Positions 8,589-19,000 of a stretch of 43,528 bases of DNA are shown here, piece after piece (the first letter of the stretch is position 1; each line of letters opens with the position of its first letter). The stretch covers positions 1-43,528 of the forward strand of contig JAIPEG010000020.1 of NCBI GenBank assembly GCA_021737405.1, in the 5' to 3' direction. Below the pieces are notes generated by a model. It was not told where the DNA came from. It did no database searches and saw only the letters and a program-made list of their open reading frames with translations. This DNA comes from Bacteriovoracaceae bacterium (lineage in GTDB: Bacteria > Bdellovibrionota > Bacteriovoracia > Bacteriovoracales > Bacteriovoracaceae). A program made the translations under genes and the position numbers.

Positions 8589-11500
8589 TTCCTTGGTATT
8601 TACAGAGAAACTGTAAATACAAGGAATTAGAATCAAAGTAATAATAGTACCGATTGCGAGTCCCCAGCCCATCGTCAACATCATCTCTGCCAAGAGAGAA
8701 TCATAGCCTCCAATTCCATAGGCCGTCGGTAAAACTCCCACCACTGTCGTAACTGTCGTTACAACGACGGGTCTTAGGCGGGTGGCAGCGACTTTAGCGA
8801 TTAATTCGCGACTAACCTTTCCTCCCTGCTTTAGGGTATTATCAATCTTATCAATCATCACAATAGCATCGTTAATAACAACCCCTATCATACCTAAGGC
8901 ACCAATCGCAGCGAAGAAGCCGTAGACACTCATTCCATGGGCCATTAACACATAGACAATACCAGCGAGTCCAAAGGGAATGACTGATAAAACGATAAAG
9001 GGCTTCACCATCGAATCAAACATAATAACGAGAATCATATAAATCAAAACGATGACCATCAAAACAGAATCGCGAAACTCTCCCTGACTTTCCCGAGAAT
9101 CTTCGACTTCACCAGACCAAGAGAGAACTGCTGTAGGATATTCATTATAAATTTTGGGAAAGAAATCTTTTTCTAGACGTTCTGCAATTTGCAAAGGAGT
9201 GCTTAAACTGCCGGGTTTAGGGTTTGCAAAGACTGTTGTGACTCTTTTAAAGTTAGTCCGTGTGATATTGATGGGTTTTTGTATCTCTTTGAGCTCAACC
9301 ATGTTTTTAAGATAAGTCATATTCCCTGCGCGATTTGGAACTCTTAACTCCATTAAGCTATCTAGGTTTTCTTTTGCATCATCATAAACGGTAAGCCTTA
9401 CATCAATTTCTTCGTCACCCTTATTAATACTATAGAGGATTGAGCCCTCAACGAAAGCGCGAAGACTAGTCGTTAATTGAGAGGGCGCAACGTCATACTT
9501 TACGAGACGATCTTGTTTAATTTGAAAGACGTACTCATTTTTAAGAAGAGGTACTTCCACTTCGACATCTGTTACATCCTCCATCGCTTTTAGACTCTCC
9601 TCTAAACTCTTTGCAATGGCGGCACGTTTTTTGTCATTATTCTCCAAAATTTGAAGCTCTAGCGCCGTACCTGAAGAATTCCCCCAGCGCCCCCTCAGAA
9701 AACGAACATCAACCAATCCCGGAAGATCTTTACTCTTCTTCTCCCAATCCTCTATTAACTTATTAAGTGAGGTTTCTCTGTCATCTGCAGGGATAAGTTC
9801 AACGAGTATTGAAGCTTCGTTTTCTTTAACCTCTCCCCCTCGACGAGAAAGACCGATACTTGAACGAGAGGCGACAACATTGGCCGTATCCTCATAAAAC
9901 ATCTTCTCAAGTGGACCTATGGCCAGAGCTGTTTCCTTCCTCGTGAATTCCTGTTTCGCCTTTACCTTTAGAAAAATCTCCTGACTCTCCTCTCTTGGGA
10001 ACATGACGAACTTCATTTTACTCTTATAAAGAAAAAGTCCTCCCAGAAGAAAAACAAAAAATACCGCCAAGATAGGAAATCTAAAACGAAAGACCTTTAA
10101 AAGAAAATCGGCATATTTTTTTTCATAGCGGTGATACCAAGAATCGGCCGTTTCCTCTTTAGAAATTCTATCTAATATAGGAGTTCGAGAGGCCAAGTGA
10201 CCAGGAAGAATAAAGAGTGATTCAATCAATGAACCTAATAGCATTAAAATCACAATCAGCGGGATGTAAGAAACGAGCTTTCCAAAGAATCCTTCAAAGA
10301 AGATAAGAGGGATAAAGGCCACACAAGTTGTAATAATACTCGCCGTAATGGGTTTAATAACCTCTACAGTGCCATCAATGGCCGCTTCCTTAATATTCTT
10401 TCCTGACTCTCTATGGCGCGAAATATTTTCGGCAATAATAATGGCGTCATCGACAACGATGCCTAAAACAATAATGATACCCGCAAGAGTCATATTGTTA
10501 ACAGTGTATCCCACAAGCTGGGCCACGATGAGGGTAAAGGCGATACTAAAGGGGATGCCCATGGCCACCCAAAAGCCAGTCTTCAGATTGAGAAAGAGTA
10601 GAAGAACTAAAATGATCAGAATGAATCCTAACAGACCATTAGATGTAACAATGTCCAAACGGTTTGTTACGGCATAGGATTCATCGTCCATTAAAACAAT
10701 GCCAATCGGTGCATTTTCGTTTGATTTTTTAAAATTTTCAATAAAGCGCATGACGGCCTTTTGTGCCGTTAAAATGTCGGTGGAAACGTTCTTTTTAACA
10801 TTAATGAAAACACCTTCATGGCCATTAACTTTAAAAATGGAAGTGGTCTCTACATAGCCTTCCTCGATAGTCCCCACCTGCCCAAGATTTAACTGAGCTC
10901 CACTATAATTTCCTCTTAAAACGAGCTTCTTAAGACTATCAACGTCCTCTAGTTCATTGACGGCCGTAACCTTACTCTCTCCCTTATCCTTTAAAAAGCC
11001 AATCGGAGCACGCACATTATTACTTTGAATCTGATCTTTAATCGCCGCCAATGTAATTTGGTTCTTTAAAATTTTATCGGGATCAATCTTTATTTGAAGT
11101 TCGGGTTTTCTGTAGTGAGACTTTTCGATAGAAGCGATTTCTGGCAATGCCAGTAGTTGATTTTCAAAGCTTAAAATATATCGTTGAACTTCTGCTCTTG
11201 ATGATACATCTAAGAATTCATGACTTTTGTGATATACACCAATATCAAGTATCGCTTTTTCTGCACTTTTAAACTGACGAATAAGAGGTAGATCTCTTAC
11301 TTCACTTGGAAGGTCTGTGCGAAAGATGGCGTCTTTTATTTCTTGAAGGACTTCGTCTTTATTGGGGTAATCGTCATCAATCGTTATGCTTAGATTGCTA
11401 GAACCCACACTTGATGTGGCCACAATCTCTTCAATCCCAACAACTCCTTTGAGTTCATCTTCCATGGGCTTTGTCACAAAGAGCTCGACATCTTCAGCAG

Positions 11501-11666
11501 GAGCTCCGGGGTAAATAGTGCTTACACGAACCCAATTACTGGCAAACTCTGGAAGTTCTTCCTTACCAATACGAAACCAAGTGAATACGGCCATTAGGAT
11601 CAGGCCAAAGAAAAGAACATTTGTCAGTATATGACGCTCTGCAAAATAGGACACGATATTTTTCAT
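8580..11666 (-). CDS. RND efflux permease (AcrB-like family)
   Basis: This encodes 1028 residues with the full RND layout: helix 1 at the N-terminus (NVLFFGLILMAVF), a first large periplasmic loop, helices 2-6 with LGIVVDDAIIIAENI in the proton-relay helix 4, a second periplasmic loop, and helices 8-12 with AAIGALGMIGVVINDAIVMID. Such trimeric inner-membrane pumps expel drugs, dyes, fatty acids or metals using protons. The adaptor and outer-membrane channel genes usually next to it are absent here, so partners must be encoded elsewhere. It starts 53 bases after the ABC-F gene in the same direction, with AGGG before the ATG. The substrate cannot be judged. Its last codons form one arm of a long hairpin (see 8588-8627). 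Confidence 0.88.
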   Translation of the reverse strand: MKNIVSYFAERHILTNVLFFGLILMAVFTWFRIGKEELPEFASNWVRVSTIYPGAPAEDVELFVTKPMEDELKGVVGIEEIVATSSVGSSNLSITIDDDYPNKDEVLQEIKDAIFRTDLPSEVRDLPLIRQFKSAEKAILDIGVYHKSHEFLDVSSRAEVQRYILSFENQLLALPEIASIEKSHYRKPELQIKIDPDKILKNQITLAAIKDQIQSNNVRAPIGFLKDKGESKVTAVNELEDVDSLKKLVLRGNYSGAQLNLGQVGTIEEGYVETTSIFKVNGHEGVFINVKKNVSTDILTAQKAVMRFIENFKKSNENAPIGIVLMDDESYAVTNRLDIVTSNGLLGFILIILVLLLFLNLKTGFWVAMGIPFSIAFTLIVAQLVGYTVNNMTLAGIIIVLGIVVDDAIIIAENISRHRESGKNIKEAAIDGTVEVIKPITASIITTCVAFIPLIFFEGFFGKLVSYIPLIVILMLLGSLIESLFILPGHLASRTPILDRISKEETADSWYHRYEKKYADFLLKVFRFRFPILAVFFVFLLGGLFLYKSKMKFVMFPREESQEIFLKVKAKQEFTRKETALAIGPLEKMFYEDTANVVASRSSIGLSRRGGEVKENEASILVELIPADDRETSLNKLIEDWEKKSKDLPGLVDVRFLRGRWGNSSGTALELQILENNDKKRAAIAKSLEESLKAMEDVTDVEVEVPLLKNEYVFQIKQDRLVKYDVAPSQLTTSLRAFVEGSILYSINKGDEEIDVRLTVYDDAKENLDSLMELRVPNRAGNMTYLKNMVELKEIQKPINITRTNFKRVTTVFANPKPGSLSTPLQIAERLEKDFFPKIYNEYPTAVLSWSGEVEDSRESQGEFRDSVLMVIVLIYMILVIMFDSMVKPFIVLSVIPFGLAGIVYVLMAHGMSVYGFFAAIGALGMIGVVINDAIVMIDKIDNTLKQGGKVSRELIAKVAATRLRPVVVTTVTTVVGVLPTAYGIGGYDSLLAEMMLTMGWGLAIGTIITLILIPCIYSFSVNTKELN
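8588..8627. terminator. Long hairpin at the convergent GST/RND junction
   Basis: The left arm is 8588-8605, loop AGAAA 8606-8610, and right arm CTGTAAATACAAGGAAT 8611-8627, giving about 17 base pairs with one bulged G. It lies immediately after the GST stop and inside the last codons of the RND gene on the other strand. No good U-run follows on the plus strand, so termination is inferred from position and stem strength. Confidence 0.5.
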
Positions 11667-11719
11667 GGCCCTATCTTATAATGACATTTCTCTCTTAGCT
11701 ATAAGCAAAGGTGCAACAA

Positions 11720-13306
11720 TTAGAATACAGACTCTTGAAGGTAATCATCATAAGTAATCTGTTTGTCATAAGTCACTTCTTTATCGAGGGTAATAACACG
11801 ATTTGCTACCGTTTGAATAAACTCATGATCATGAGTCGTAAAAAGAACCGTACCGTCAAAGCGAATAAGCCCTTCATTCACAGCTGTTATACTCTCCAAG
11901 TCCAAGTGGTCAGTAGGTCCATCAAGCATTAGCACATTGGCCCCTGATAGCATTAGTTTTGAGAGCATGCATCGCACTTTCTCTCCACCACTTAAAACAT
12001 TGGCTTTCTTCTTTGCTTCTTCCCCAGAAAAAAGCATTTTGCCCAGAAAGCCGCGAATAAAAGACTCGTCTTTATCATCAGAGTACTGGCGTAACCAATC
12101 CACTAAACTATCCGTGCTATCAAAATATCTTTTGTTATCTGAAGGAAAGTAACCAAGCTTTGTTGTAACACCCCACTCATAGGTACCACTATCAGGCTCC
12201 AACTCTCCACCAAGGATTTGAAATAACGTTGTTACAGCAAGTGAGTTATCACTGAGAAAAATGGCCTTCTCACCTTTTTTTAAAGAGAAGCGAATATTAT
12301 CAAGAATCTTAACCCCATCTATTGATTTAGTAAGACCATCAACTCTTAAAAGTTCCCTTCCTGCTTCACGGTGAGGCTGAAAGTGAACATAGGGATATTT
12401 ACGAGAGCTCAACGGTAAATCGTTAAGATTCAATTTCTCTAATTGCTTTTGCCGAGAAGTGGCCTGCTTTGATTTTGAAGCGTTGGCAGAAAATCGCTGA
12501 ATAAAGGCCTTAAGCTCTGCGGCCTTCTGTTCAGTCTTCTTATTATCATCAGATCTCAATCGCTGAGCAAGTTCACTTGAAGTTTTCCAAAAGTCGTAAT
12601 TTCCAGCATAGATGGTGATTTTAGCAAAATCCAAGTCAGCAATATGAGTGCATACTTTATTAAGAAAGTGACGATCGTGAGAAACAACAATCACTGTATT
12701 TTTAAAGTCCATTAAAAAGTCTTCAAGCCACTTAATCGCTTTAATATCTAAATGGTTCGTTGGCTCATCAAGAAGCAGGACATCAGGTTGTCCAAAGAGG
12801 GCCTGGGCCAAAAGAACCTTTACCTTCTCACTCCCCGTAAGATCTTTCATCATTTTATCGTGAAACTCAGTCCCAATACCAAGGCCCGCAAGCATGATTC
12901 CAGCGTCAGATTCTGCCTCCCAACCATTCATTTCAGCGAAGTCTGCTTCTAGTTCAGAGGCCTTAATACCATCCTCATCGCTAAAGTCTTCCTTTGCGTA
13001 AATGGCATCTTTTTCTAGCATGATCTTATAGAGCTTATCGTTACCCATGATCACAGTTTGAAGAACAGCATAATCATTGAAAGCGAAATGGTCCTGCTTG
13101 AGAATGGAGAGCCTCTCACCTGGGGCCATTGATACTTTCCCCGTTTGAGGCTCAATTTCACCAGAGAGAATCTTTATAAATGTCGATTTACCAGCACCAT
13201 TGGCACCAATTAATCCATAGCAATTACCGGGATTAAATTTAATATTAACTTCATCAAAGAGCTTGCGCCCACCAAAGCTAAGACTGACGTTATCTGTACT
13301 GATCAT
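11720..13306 (-). CDS. ABC-F family ATPase (YbiT/YkpA-like), degenerate second site
   Basis: This encodes 528 residues from the ATG at 13306, chosen because GGAGG lies five bases before it; the upstream ATG at 13318 is part of that ribosome-binding region. There are two ABC domains and no membrane segment, as in ribosome-binding ABC-F factors. Domain 1 has a normal Walker A (GANGAGKST, residues 34-42) and Walker B (LLLDEPTNHLD); its signature is LTGSEK. Then comes the linker rich in Lys/Gln (KSKQATSRQKQLEKL). Domain 2 has a good signature (LSGGEKVR), but Walker A reads SDNSLAVTTL, lacking the lysine, and Walker B reads MLDGPTDHLD, with Gly where the catalytic Glu belongs. It probably acts on the ribosome as a translation factor. 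It sits upstream of the RND permease, which raises antibiotic tolerance as a possible link. Confidence 0.85.
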   Translation of the reverse strand: MISTDNVSLSFGGRKLFDEVNIKFNPGNCYGLIGANGAGKSTFIKILSGEIEPQTGKVSMAPGERLSILKQDHFAFNDYAVLQTVIMGNDKLYKIMLEKDAIYAKEDFSDEDGIKASELEADFAEMNGWEAESDAGIMLAGLGIGTEFHDKMMKDLTGSEKVKVLLAQALFGQPDVLLLDEPTNHLDIKAIKWLEDFLMDFKNTVIVVSHDRHFLNKVCTHIADLDFAKITIYAGNYDFWKTSSELAQRLRSDDNKKTEQKAAELKAFIQRFSANASKSKQATSRQKQLEKLNLNDLPLSSRKYPYVHFQPHREAGRELLRVDGLTKSIDGVKILDNIRFSLKKGEKAIFLSDNSLAVTTLFQILGGELEPDSGTYEWGVTTKLGYFPSDNKRYFDSTDSLVDWLRQYSDDKDESFIRGFLGKMLFSGEEAKKKANVLSGGEKVRCMLSKLMLSGANVLMLDGPTDHLDLESITAVNEGLIRFDGTVLFTTHDHEFIQTVANRVITLDKEVTYDKQITYDDYLQESVF

Positions 13307-13434
13307 CAGGTCCTCCATCAGGGAAAGACAACTCCCTGCAAAAATATGTCATTTGCCGGGAGCTTAACTTATATGAGGAAAATTGACCAGTGTAGTCTTA
13401 AAATCTATCTAGTAAGGACTTAAAACTTTGATTT

Positions 13435-13875
13435 TTACCAAGTTCCAGTATTTTCCATGGACTTCCAAGGCTCTGCGGGAGCAAGAGACTCCCCTTTTTG
13501 AAGCAACTCGATAGAGATGCCGTCTGGGGATTTGATAAAGGCCATATACCCATCTCTTGGGGGTCTATTAATGACGACTCCCTTGTCCTGTAGGTTCTTA
13601 CAGGCTTCATAAATATTATCGACTCTATAAGCTAGATGCCCAAAATTACGTCCGCCTTTATAATCTTCAGTATCCCAATTGTAGGTGAGCTCAACGAGAG
13701 GGGCTTTTTTTTCTTTAGCTAATTCAAGATCTTCTGGGGCTGCTAAGAATACCAACGTAAAGCGACCTTGTTCACTATCATAGCGGCTTGTCTCCACGAG
13801 ACCGAGTTTTTCACAGTAGAAATTCAATGATTGTTCCAAATCTTTTACTCTCACCATAGTGTGTAAGTATTGCAT
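13435..13875 (-). CDS. gloA: Glyoxalase I (lactoylglutathione lyase)
   Basis: This encodes 146 residues from the ATG at 13875, chosen because AGGGGG precedes it and the protein then begins MQYLHTMVRVKDLEQSLNFY exactly as family members do. It isomerises the methylglyoxal-glutathione hemithioacetal to S-lactoylglutathione in the cytosol. The expected metal ligands are visible: His5, Glu62 (VELTYNWD), His80 (GHLAYRVD) and Glu123 (SIELLQ). It lacks the long insertion of the Zn-type human enzyme, so it resembles the short Ni/Co-type bacterial form. It is a lone gene, on the same strand as the ABC-F gene downstream (128 bases between this gene's stop and the ABC-F start). Confidence 0.9.
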   Translation of the reverse strand: MQYLHTMVRVKDLEQSLNFYCEKLGLVETSRYDSEQGRFTLVFLAAPEDLELAKEKKAPLVELTYNWDTEDYKGGRNFGHLAYRVDNIYEACKNLQDKGVVINRPPRDGYMAFIKSPDGISIELLQKGESLAPAEPWKSMENTGTW

Positions 13876-14200
13876 AGCGCCCCCTAACGAATTGCCTAAA
13901 AACACTACTACTCCCACAAGAATAGAATGACTAGGTATGAAAAACCTGACAAAAATTTATTAAACTTTTTTTGAAAATAAAACCAATACGAAAAAGTATT
14001 TTCCAAAAAAAGACCTCTATTACTATCTCCGAAGAACAAGTTGGCCATATCGCAAATTTGATTGTGATGAAGATGATGTTCATATTAACGATGAAAACTT
14101 TGATACACACAAATAAAAACAAGCACTTAGAACCTAACCTCCTCCATATTTAAATATTTATTATCTACTCTATTTTGAAAACTATCCGATAAGTATATGG
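13876..14200. other. Intergenic region between gloA and the sensor kinase
   Basis: This 325-base AT-rich gap between two divergent genes must hold both promoters. I see a 12-base palindrome ATATTTAAATAT near 14147-14158 and short open frames of about 60 codons on both strands. None of these has a ribosome binding site or recognisable protein sequence, and I call no gene here. Confidence 0.5.
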
Positions 14201-15511
14201 ATGAAACTCAACTCTTTTGACTCCATATTCAAAATCGGAATAGACCACGTTATAAGCGTCAGAGAAAAACATAGAATCAGATATGTTAATCGAGTTCTTT
14301 TTTTTGGCATATGTTCGACAATTATTTTTTCAGGAATAAATTTTCACTTTGGTTTAGAAAAGGCCACTGTCGTACTACTAAGCATTATTCCGTTTTACTT
14401 TTTTAGCTTTTACTTAAATTCAAAGGGTCGTAACGTTTTAAGTCCAGTGCTAAGCATCTTTGTCGCAACGACTGCCATTTCTGCGATTGCCTATGACATT
14501 AAAGCAGATATTGGAATTCAATACATACTCTTCTCAATAACCGGACTTCCGGCCCTTTGCCTCCCTAAAGAAAATAAAGTCACGATGCTCTCACTTATTA
14601 TTTACATTTTTATAATGGCCGGAATTATACTTACATTAAACTTTAACAATGAGGCGAAAACTTTAATCTCACCAGAAAATGTAACCTATCTGTACTTCTT
14701 AAACTTTTTCCAAGCATCTTCTCTTTTTATCTTTAAAATCACCGTGACTCTACAAGAAATGGATAATCGTTATGATGCCTATTTAGAGAACCACTCAAAG
14801 CTAGAAAATCAAACAAGAATGAGTGACCTTGGAAGACTCACGGCGGGTATCGCTCATGAAATTAACAATCCTCTAACTGTCATAAAAGGGGCCTCATCTT
14901 TTTGTTTAAAGAGAATAGAAGGAGGTAATTTAGAAACGCCTCGTTTAAAAACTGAATTAAAGAGAATGTCGAAACATGTGGAGAGGGTTGTAAAGATCAT
15001 TGAGGGCCTTCGTTTTGTATCAAGGGACGGTAGTAAAGATAATTTTGAATCCAAGTCCATTGGAGCTGTCATAAAAGACGCCTATGAGTTATGTAGCTAT
15101 AAGCTTAACGGAGAAGGTGTGAACTCCAGTTTTGTGCCACTTTTTAGTGAAACCAAATGTAGTATTAGAGTCGTTCAGATTGAGCAGGTAATCTTTTCTC
15201 TCATTTCCAATGCCATTGATGCTCTAGAAAATCAAAGCGAAAAAAACATTACAGTTCTTATGTCCGAGAGTAACCGTGACGTCTTTATAAGAGTCAGAGA
15301 CAATGGACCAGGTATTCCGAATGAGATCAAAGGAGAGGTCCTAAAACCATTTTTCACAACTAAACCAGTTGGTGAAGGGACAGGTCTTGGTCTTTCTGTT
15401 GCTGCGGAAATTATCAAGAATCATAATGGTCAACTTAGCATCGAAGAGAGCTTAGAAGGCGCTTCTTTTCTCATTAGACTACCAAAAGAACAAAGCCTAA
15501 AGGCAGCCTAA
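14201..15511 (+). CDS. Membrane sensor histidine kinase
   Basis: This encodes 436 residues. Residues about 30-185 hold five to six hydrophobic segments with no sizeable periplasmic loop, so the sensor is probably within the membrane. Then comes the dimerisation domain with the phosphoacceptor His219 in LTAGIAHEINNPL, and the ATPase domain with the N box (SLISNAIDAL), DNGPGIP and GEGTGLGLSVAAEII. It autophosphorylates and passes phosphate to a response regulator, but no regulator gene lies beside it. It converges on the copper operon (9 bases from the DUF3347-like gene), so a role in copper sensing is not implied by the arrangement. The start has only a weak ribosome binding site. Confidence 0.87.
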   Translation: MKLNSFDSIFKIGIDHVISVREKHRIRYVNRVLFFGICSTIIFSGINFHFGLEKATVVLLSIIPFYFFSFYLNSKGRNVLSPVLSIFVATTAISAIAYDIKADIGIQYILFSITGLPALCLPKENKVTMLSLIIYIFIMAGIILTLNFNNEAKTLISPENVTYLYFLNFFQASSLFIFKITVTLQEMDNRYDAYLENHSKLENQTRMSDLGRLTAGIAHEINNPLTVIKGASSFCLKRIEGGNLETPRLKTELKRMSKHVERVVKIIEGLRFVSRDGSKDNFESKSIGAVIKDAYELCSYKLNGEGVNSSFVPLFSETKCSIRVVQIEQVIFSLISNAIDALENQSEKNITVLMSESNRDVFIRVRDNGPGIPNEIKGEVLKPFFTTKPVGEGTGLGLSVAAEIIKNHNGQLSIEESLEGASFLIRLPKEQSLKAA

Positions 15512-15520
15512 ACATATGAG

Positions 15521-16018
15521 CTAGTATTCAGTGTCTTGTGTACCACAATGTGGCATTTCTGGGGCATAAGGGTTGTGAACCCGTGCCTTTAGCTTAGAGT
15601 TTTGAACCCACTTCTTTTTAACCATAGGACAAGAGTAAGCATTGTAACCTTCTCCAATGTCATAAGTATTTACTAAGTGAATAAGGGCCATCGAAACCAA
15701 ATGGTAATCTTGATTATTCTGCTCACGCTCACTGTCTTTTTTGAGATCATCTAGTTTAGTTATTGAAAATTTTAGAAGCTTGCTTATTTCTTTATCCTCT
15801 ACTGCCGACATTTTGCTTTTAAGATCTTTTGCCGCCTTTTCTACAGTGTCTCCTTTATAATCAAAGAAAGAAGCGTGAAGGGATTCATTGGCCTTTAAAA
15901 CTGCAATGACCTGATTCTTAGTCGTTTCCGAAATCTTTTTGCGAGTTTTACTCTCCTCGGCGAAGCTGCTCTGTACGAAAAATGACAACGACAACATGAT
16001 TAAAAGAAATGATTTCAT
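15521..16018 (-). CDS. Periplasmic DUF3347-like protein of the copper operon
   Basis: This encodes 165 residues with the signal peptide MKSFLLIMLSLSFFVQSSFA. The mature part is helical, and the C-terminus has YSCPMVKKKWVQNS followed by HNPYAPEMPHCGTQ, the Cys/Met/His pattern of the DUF3347 domain, which is often found fused to or beside CusB-type adaptors. Cys, Met and His together suggest periplasmic binding of Cu(I) or Ag(I), possibly handing metal to the pump as CusF does; that is inference. Its ATG shares a base with the stop of the cusA-like gene (TAATG), with AAGGAG before it, so it is the last gene of the operon and translationally coupled. Confidence 0.72.
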   Translation of the reverse strand: MKSFLLIMLSLSFFVQSSFAEESKTRKKISETTKNQVIAVLKANESLHASFFDYKGDTVEKAAKDLKSKMSAVEDKEISKLLKFSITKLDDLKKDSEREQNNQDYHLVSMALIHLVNTYDIGEGYNAYSCPMVKKKWVQNSKLKARVHNPYAPEMPHCGTQDTEY

Positions 16019-19000
16019 TAGAACTCCTTAAATTGTTTTTTACTATGATGAAAGAAAAGATAGGGTAACAAAAGTAAACTCATTAGTTCAAAAATCATAC
16101 CACCGAGTATTGGCAAGGCCATAGGCTTTATGACTTCACTACCTACTGAGCTGGCCCACAAAACGGGAAGGAGGGCCATTAACGTAGTAACGGTGGTCAT
16201 CACCAAAGGCCTAATCCTTTTAACTGCGGCCGTAACAACGCCATCTTTAAGTTCGGTTAAATTCTTAAATGCCTGAAGATTTAACCCTTGAAGATTGGTC
16301 ATCATAACGACACCATCATCAACAGCGATTCCAAACAAGGCGATAAATCCGACCCAAACAGCGACGGAGGTCTCAATATTAAATAGCCAGAGGGTTATCA
16401 GTCCTCCACTTAAAGATAATGGAATGGCACTAAATACCATCAAAGAGGCAAACCAAGACTTTAAACCCCAACGCATAAGCAAAATATTAATGAGTAGCGC
16501 AAGAGGAATTAAGATCATCAACCTTCTTTGAGCGCGTTGTTGGTTTTTAAATTGTCCTTCCCAAGTGAGAGTATAACCCTTTGGAAGCGTAAGCTCTTTT
16601 TCAACCGCTGCTTTTGCCTTTTGAACAAGACCGATAATATCTTGTCCATCTCCATTGAAGAGAACAGAGAATCGTAACTTTCCAGCTTCTGAATTTAGTA
16701 CAGAGGGCCCCGTGACAATTTTAATATCCGCAAGCTGATGTAAAGGAATGTGATCTCCAAGAGGTCCTGGCACCAGTACCTTCTTTAATTCATCTATACG
16801 ATCACGAAACTCTTTCTTATAGCGCACTCGAATAGGATAGCGCTCCCTTCCCTCAAAGAACTGACCAATAGTCATTCCACCGACAGCTGTTTGAAGTATT
16901 TTATTTATATCACCTGTATTAATCCCATAGCGAGAAGCGGCGACACGATCAATTTTAAATTCTATATATGGTTTTCCCGTTATTTTTTCAGAATAAATAT
17001 TGCGAGCGCCTGGAACACCTTCTATTATCTTACCCGCTTGGGCCGCTAGTTTCTCGAGAATTTCAGGATCATCACCAAAAACCTTAAGACCGACTTGGCT
17101 TTTAATTCCCGTTGAAATCATTCCTATTCTCGTTTGAATAGGAAAATCCCAAGAGTTCACAAGACCTGGAACTTGTAATTTCGCATCTAATTCATTCATG
17201 ATGTCATAGATATCCATTCCTCGAGGCCACTGATCTTGAGGAACCAGACGAATCACTGTTTCAAACATGGCAACAGGAGCTGGATCTAGAGCACTATCGA
17301 CGCGACCAAGTTTTCCAACCACCATTTCAACTAAGGGATGTTCCTTAATGACACTATCTGTGTAACTTAAAAGCTCCCTCGCTTTTGTCATACTCACATC
17401 TGGAGTCGTCACTGGCATGTAAAGGATATCTCCTTCATTTAGTGACGGCATAAATTCACTGCCAAGCCGTGACCAACTAAAAACTCCAATTAAAATAATC
17501 ATTAATGGAATAAGTAAATAGCCTCGTCCTAATTTAAGAATTTTTCTCAAAGTTCGTTGGTAATTCTTTTGAAGAAAGAGGGTCATTTTATTTTTTTCAA
17601 TTGAAGGCAGTTTTCCCTTTAAAAGAAAAGCTGATAGTGCTGGAATCAAGAAGATGGCCACAGCAACGGACCCTGCCATTGCCAAAGTCTTTGACCATGC
17701 CAAGGGATGAAAAAGCTTTCCTTCACTTCCTTGCAGGCCAAAGACTGGTAAGAAAGTAATGATTGTCGTTGAAACAGCAACGACAATGGCCGGAGCAACA
17801 AAGCGTGCGCCTTTTATGATAGAGCCTAATCTATCTGATATGTTATTGGATTCATCTTCTAGAATTTCACCATAAATTGATTCCACCATGATGATGCCCA
17901 TATCCACCATGGAACCGATGGCAATAACAAGGCCTGCAAGGCTCATAACATTGGACTCGATACCTATTACTTTCATTAAGATAAAACTAATTCCAACACC
18001 AAAGGGAAGAGTCAACGAGACTAGGAAACTTGAAGGAAGGTGCAGAAGAAAAAGACCAATGACGACAATAGTGATCACGATTTCTTCAACAAGTGCGGTT
18101 TTAACTGTATGTAAACTTTTTTCAATGACTTCAGTTCTGTCATAAAAAGGCTTAAGAGAGACCCCTTTAGGAAGCCCCTTTTTCACAACTTCCAAATGCT
18201 CTTTGACTTTATCAAGAACTTCCTTAGGGTTTTCACCAAAGCGCATCGTTACCACGCCCCCAACAACTTCAGAGCCATTCTTATCAAGAGCCCCTCTTCT
18301 AAAAGCAGGGCCGATCTTTATCGTGGCGAGGTCTTTAACTCTAATAGGTGTTCGATTTTTTATGGCGACAACAACATTTCCAATATCATCAATGCTATTA
18401 AAGAACCCCTTGCCTCGAACAACATACTCTCGGTCTCCTTCTTCTATAACTTCTGCTCCGACATCGATATTAGAGTCTTGGATGGCCTTTATGACGGCCG
18501 AGAAATGAATGTCATAGGCAAATATCTTCCGTGGATCCATATCAATTTGATATTCTTTTATAAAGCCTCCAATACTAGAGACCTCGCTTACCCCTGAAAC
18601 ACTTTGAAGTTGATAGCGCACATAAAAGTCCTGAAGCGAGCGCAACTCTGCCAAGGAATGAATCTTTGTAGCTCCGGGATCATTTTCAAGCGTGTACCAG
18701 AATACCTGGCCAAGTCCTGTTGCATCTGGCCCGAGGCTTGGTCTTGCATCACTTGGTAGTCCTTCCAAGGTTGATATTTTTTCTAATACCCTTGAACGAC
18801 TCCAGTAATAATCAATATCATCGTTAAAAATAATATAAATAGAAGAAAAACCAAAACCAGATATACCCCGAATATTCTTCACACCTGGAAGCCCCTGCAT
18901 TTGAACACTTAAGGGATAGGTAACCTGAGCCTCAACGTCTTTTGGTGAGCGTCCGGGCCAGTTGGTAAAAACAATTTGCTGATTCTCTCCAATGTCTGGG

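Noticed and set aside
10348..10677. Plus-strand open frame of 109 codons
   Set aside because: It lies wholly opposite the RND permease gene, has no ribosome binding site, and its sequence is a reverse image of helix-coding codons.
13971..14153. Possible small gene of 60 codons in the gap before the sensor kinase
   Set aside because: No ribosome binding site, no hydrophobic or domain pattern, and a comparable frame exists on the other strand.
18196..18597. Plus-strand open frame of 133 codons
   Set aside because: It is antisense to the cusA-like gene, which has full family motifs; the opposite frame shows no protein-like pattern.
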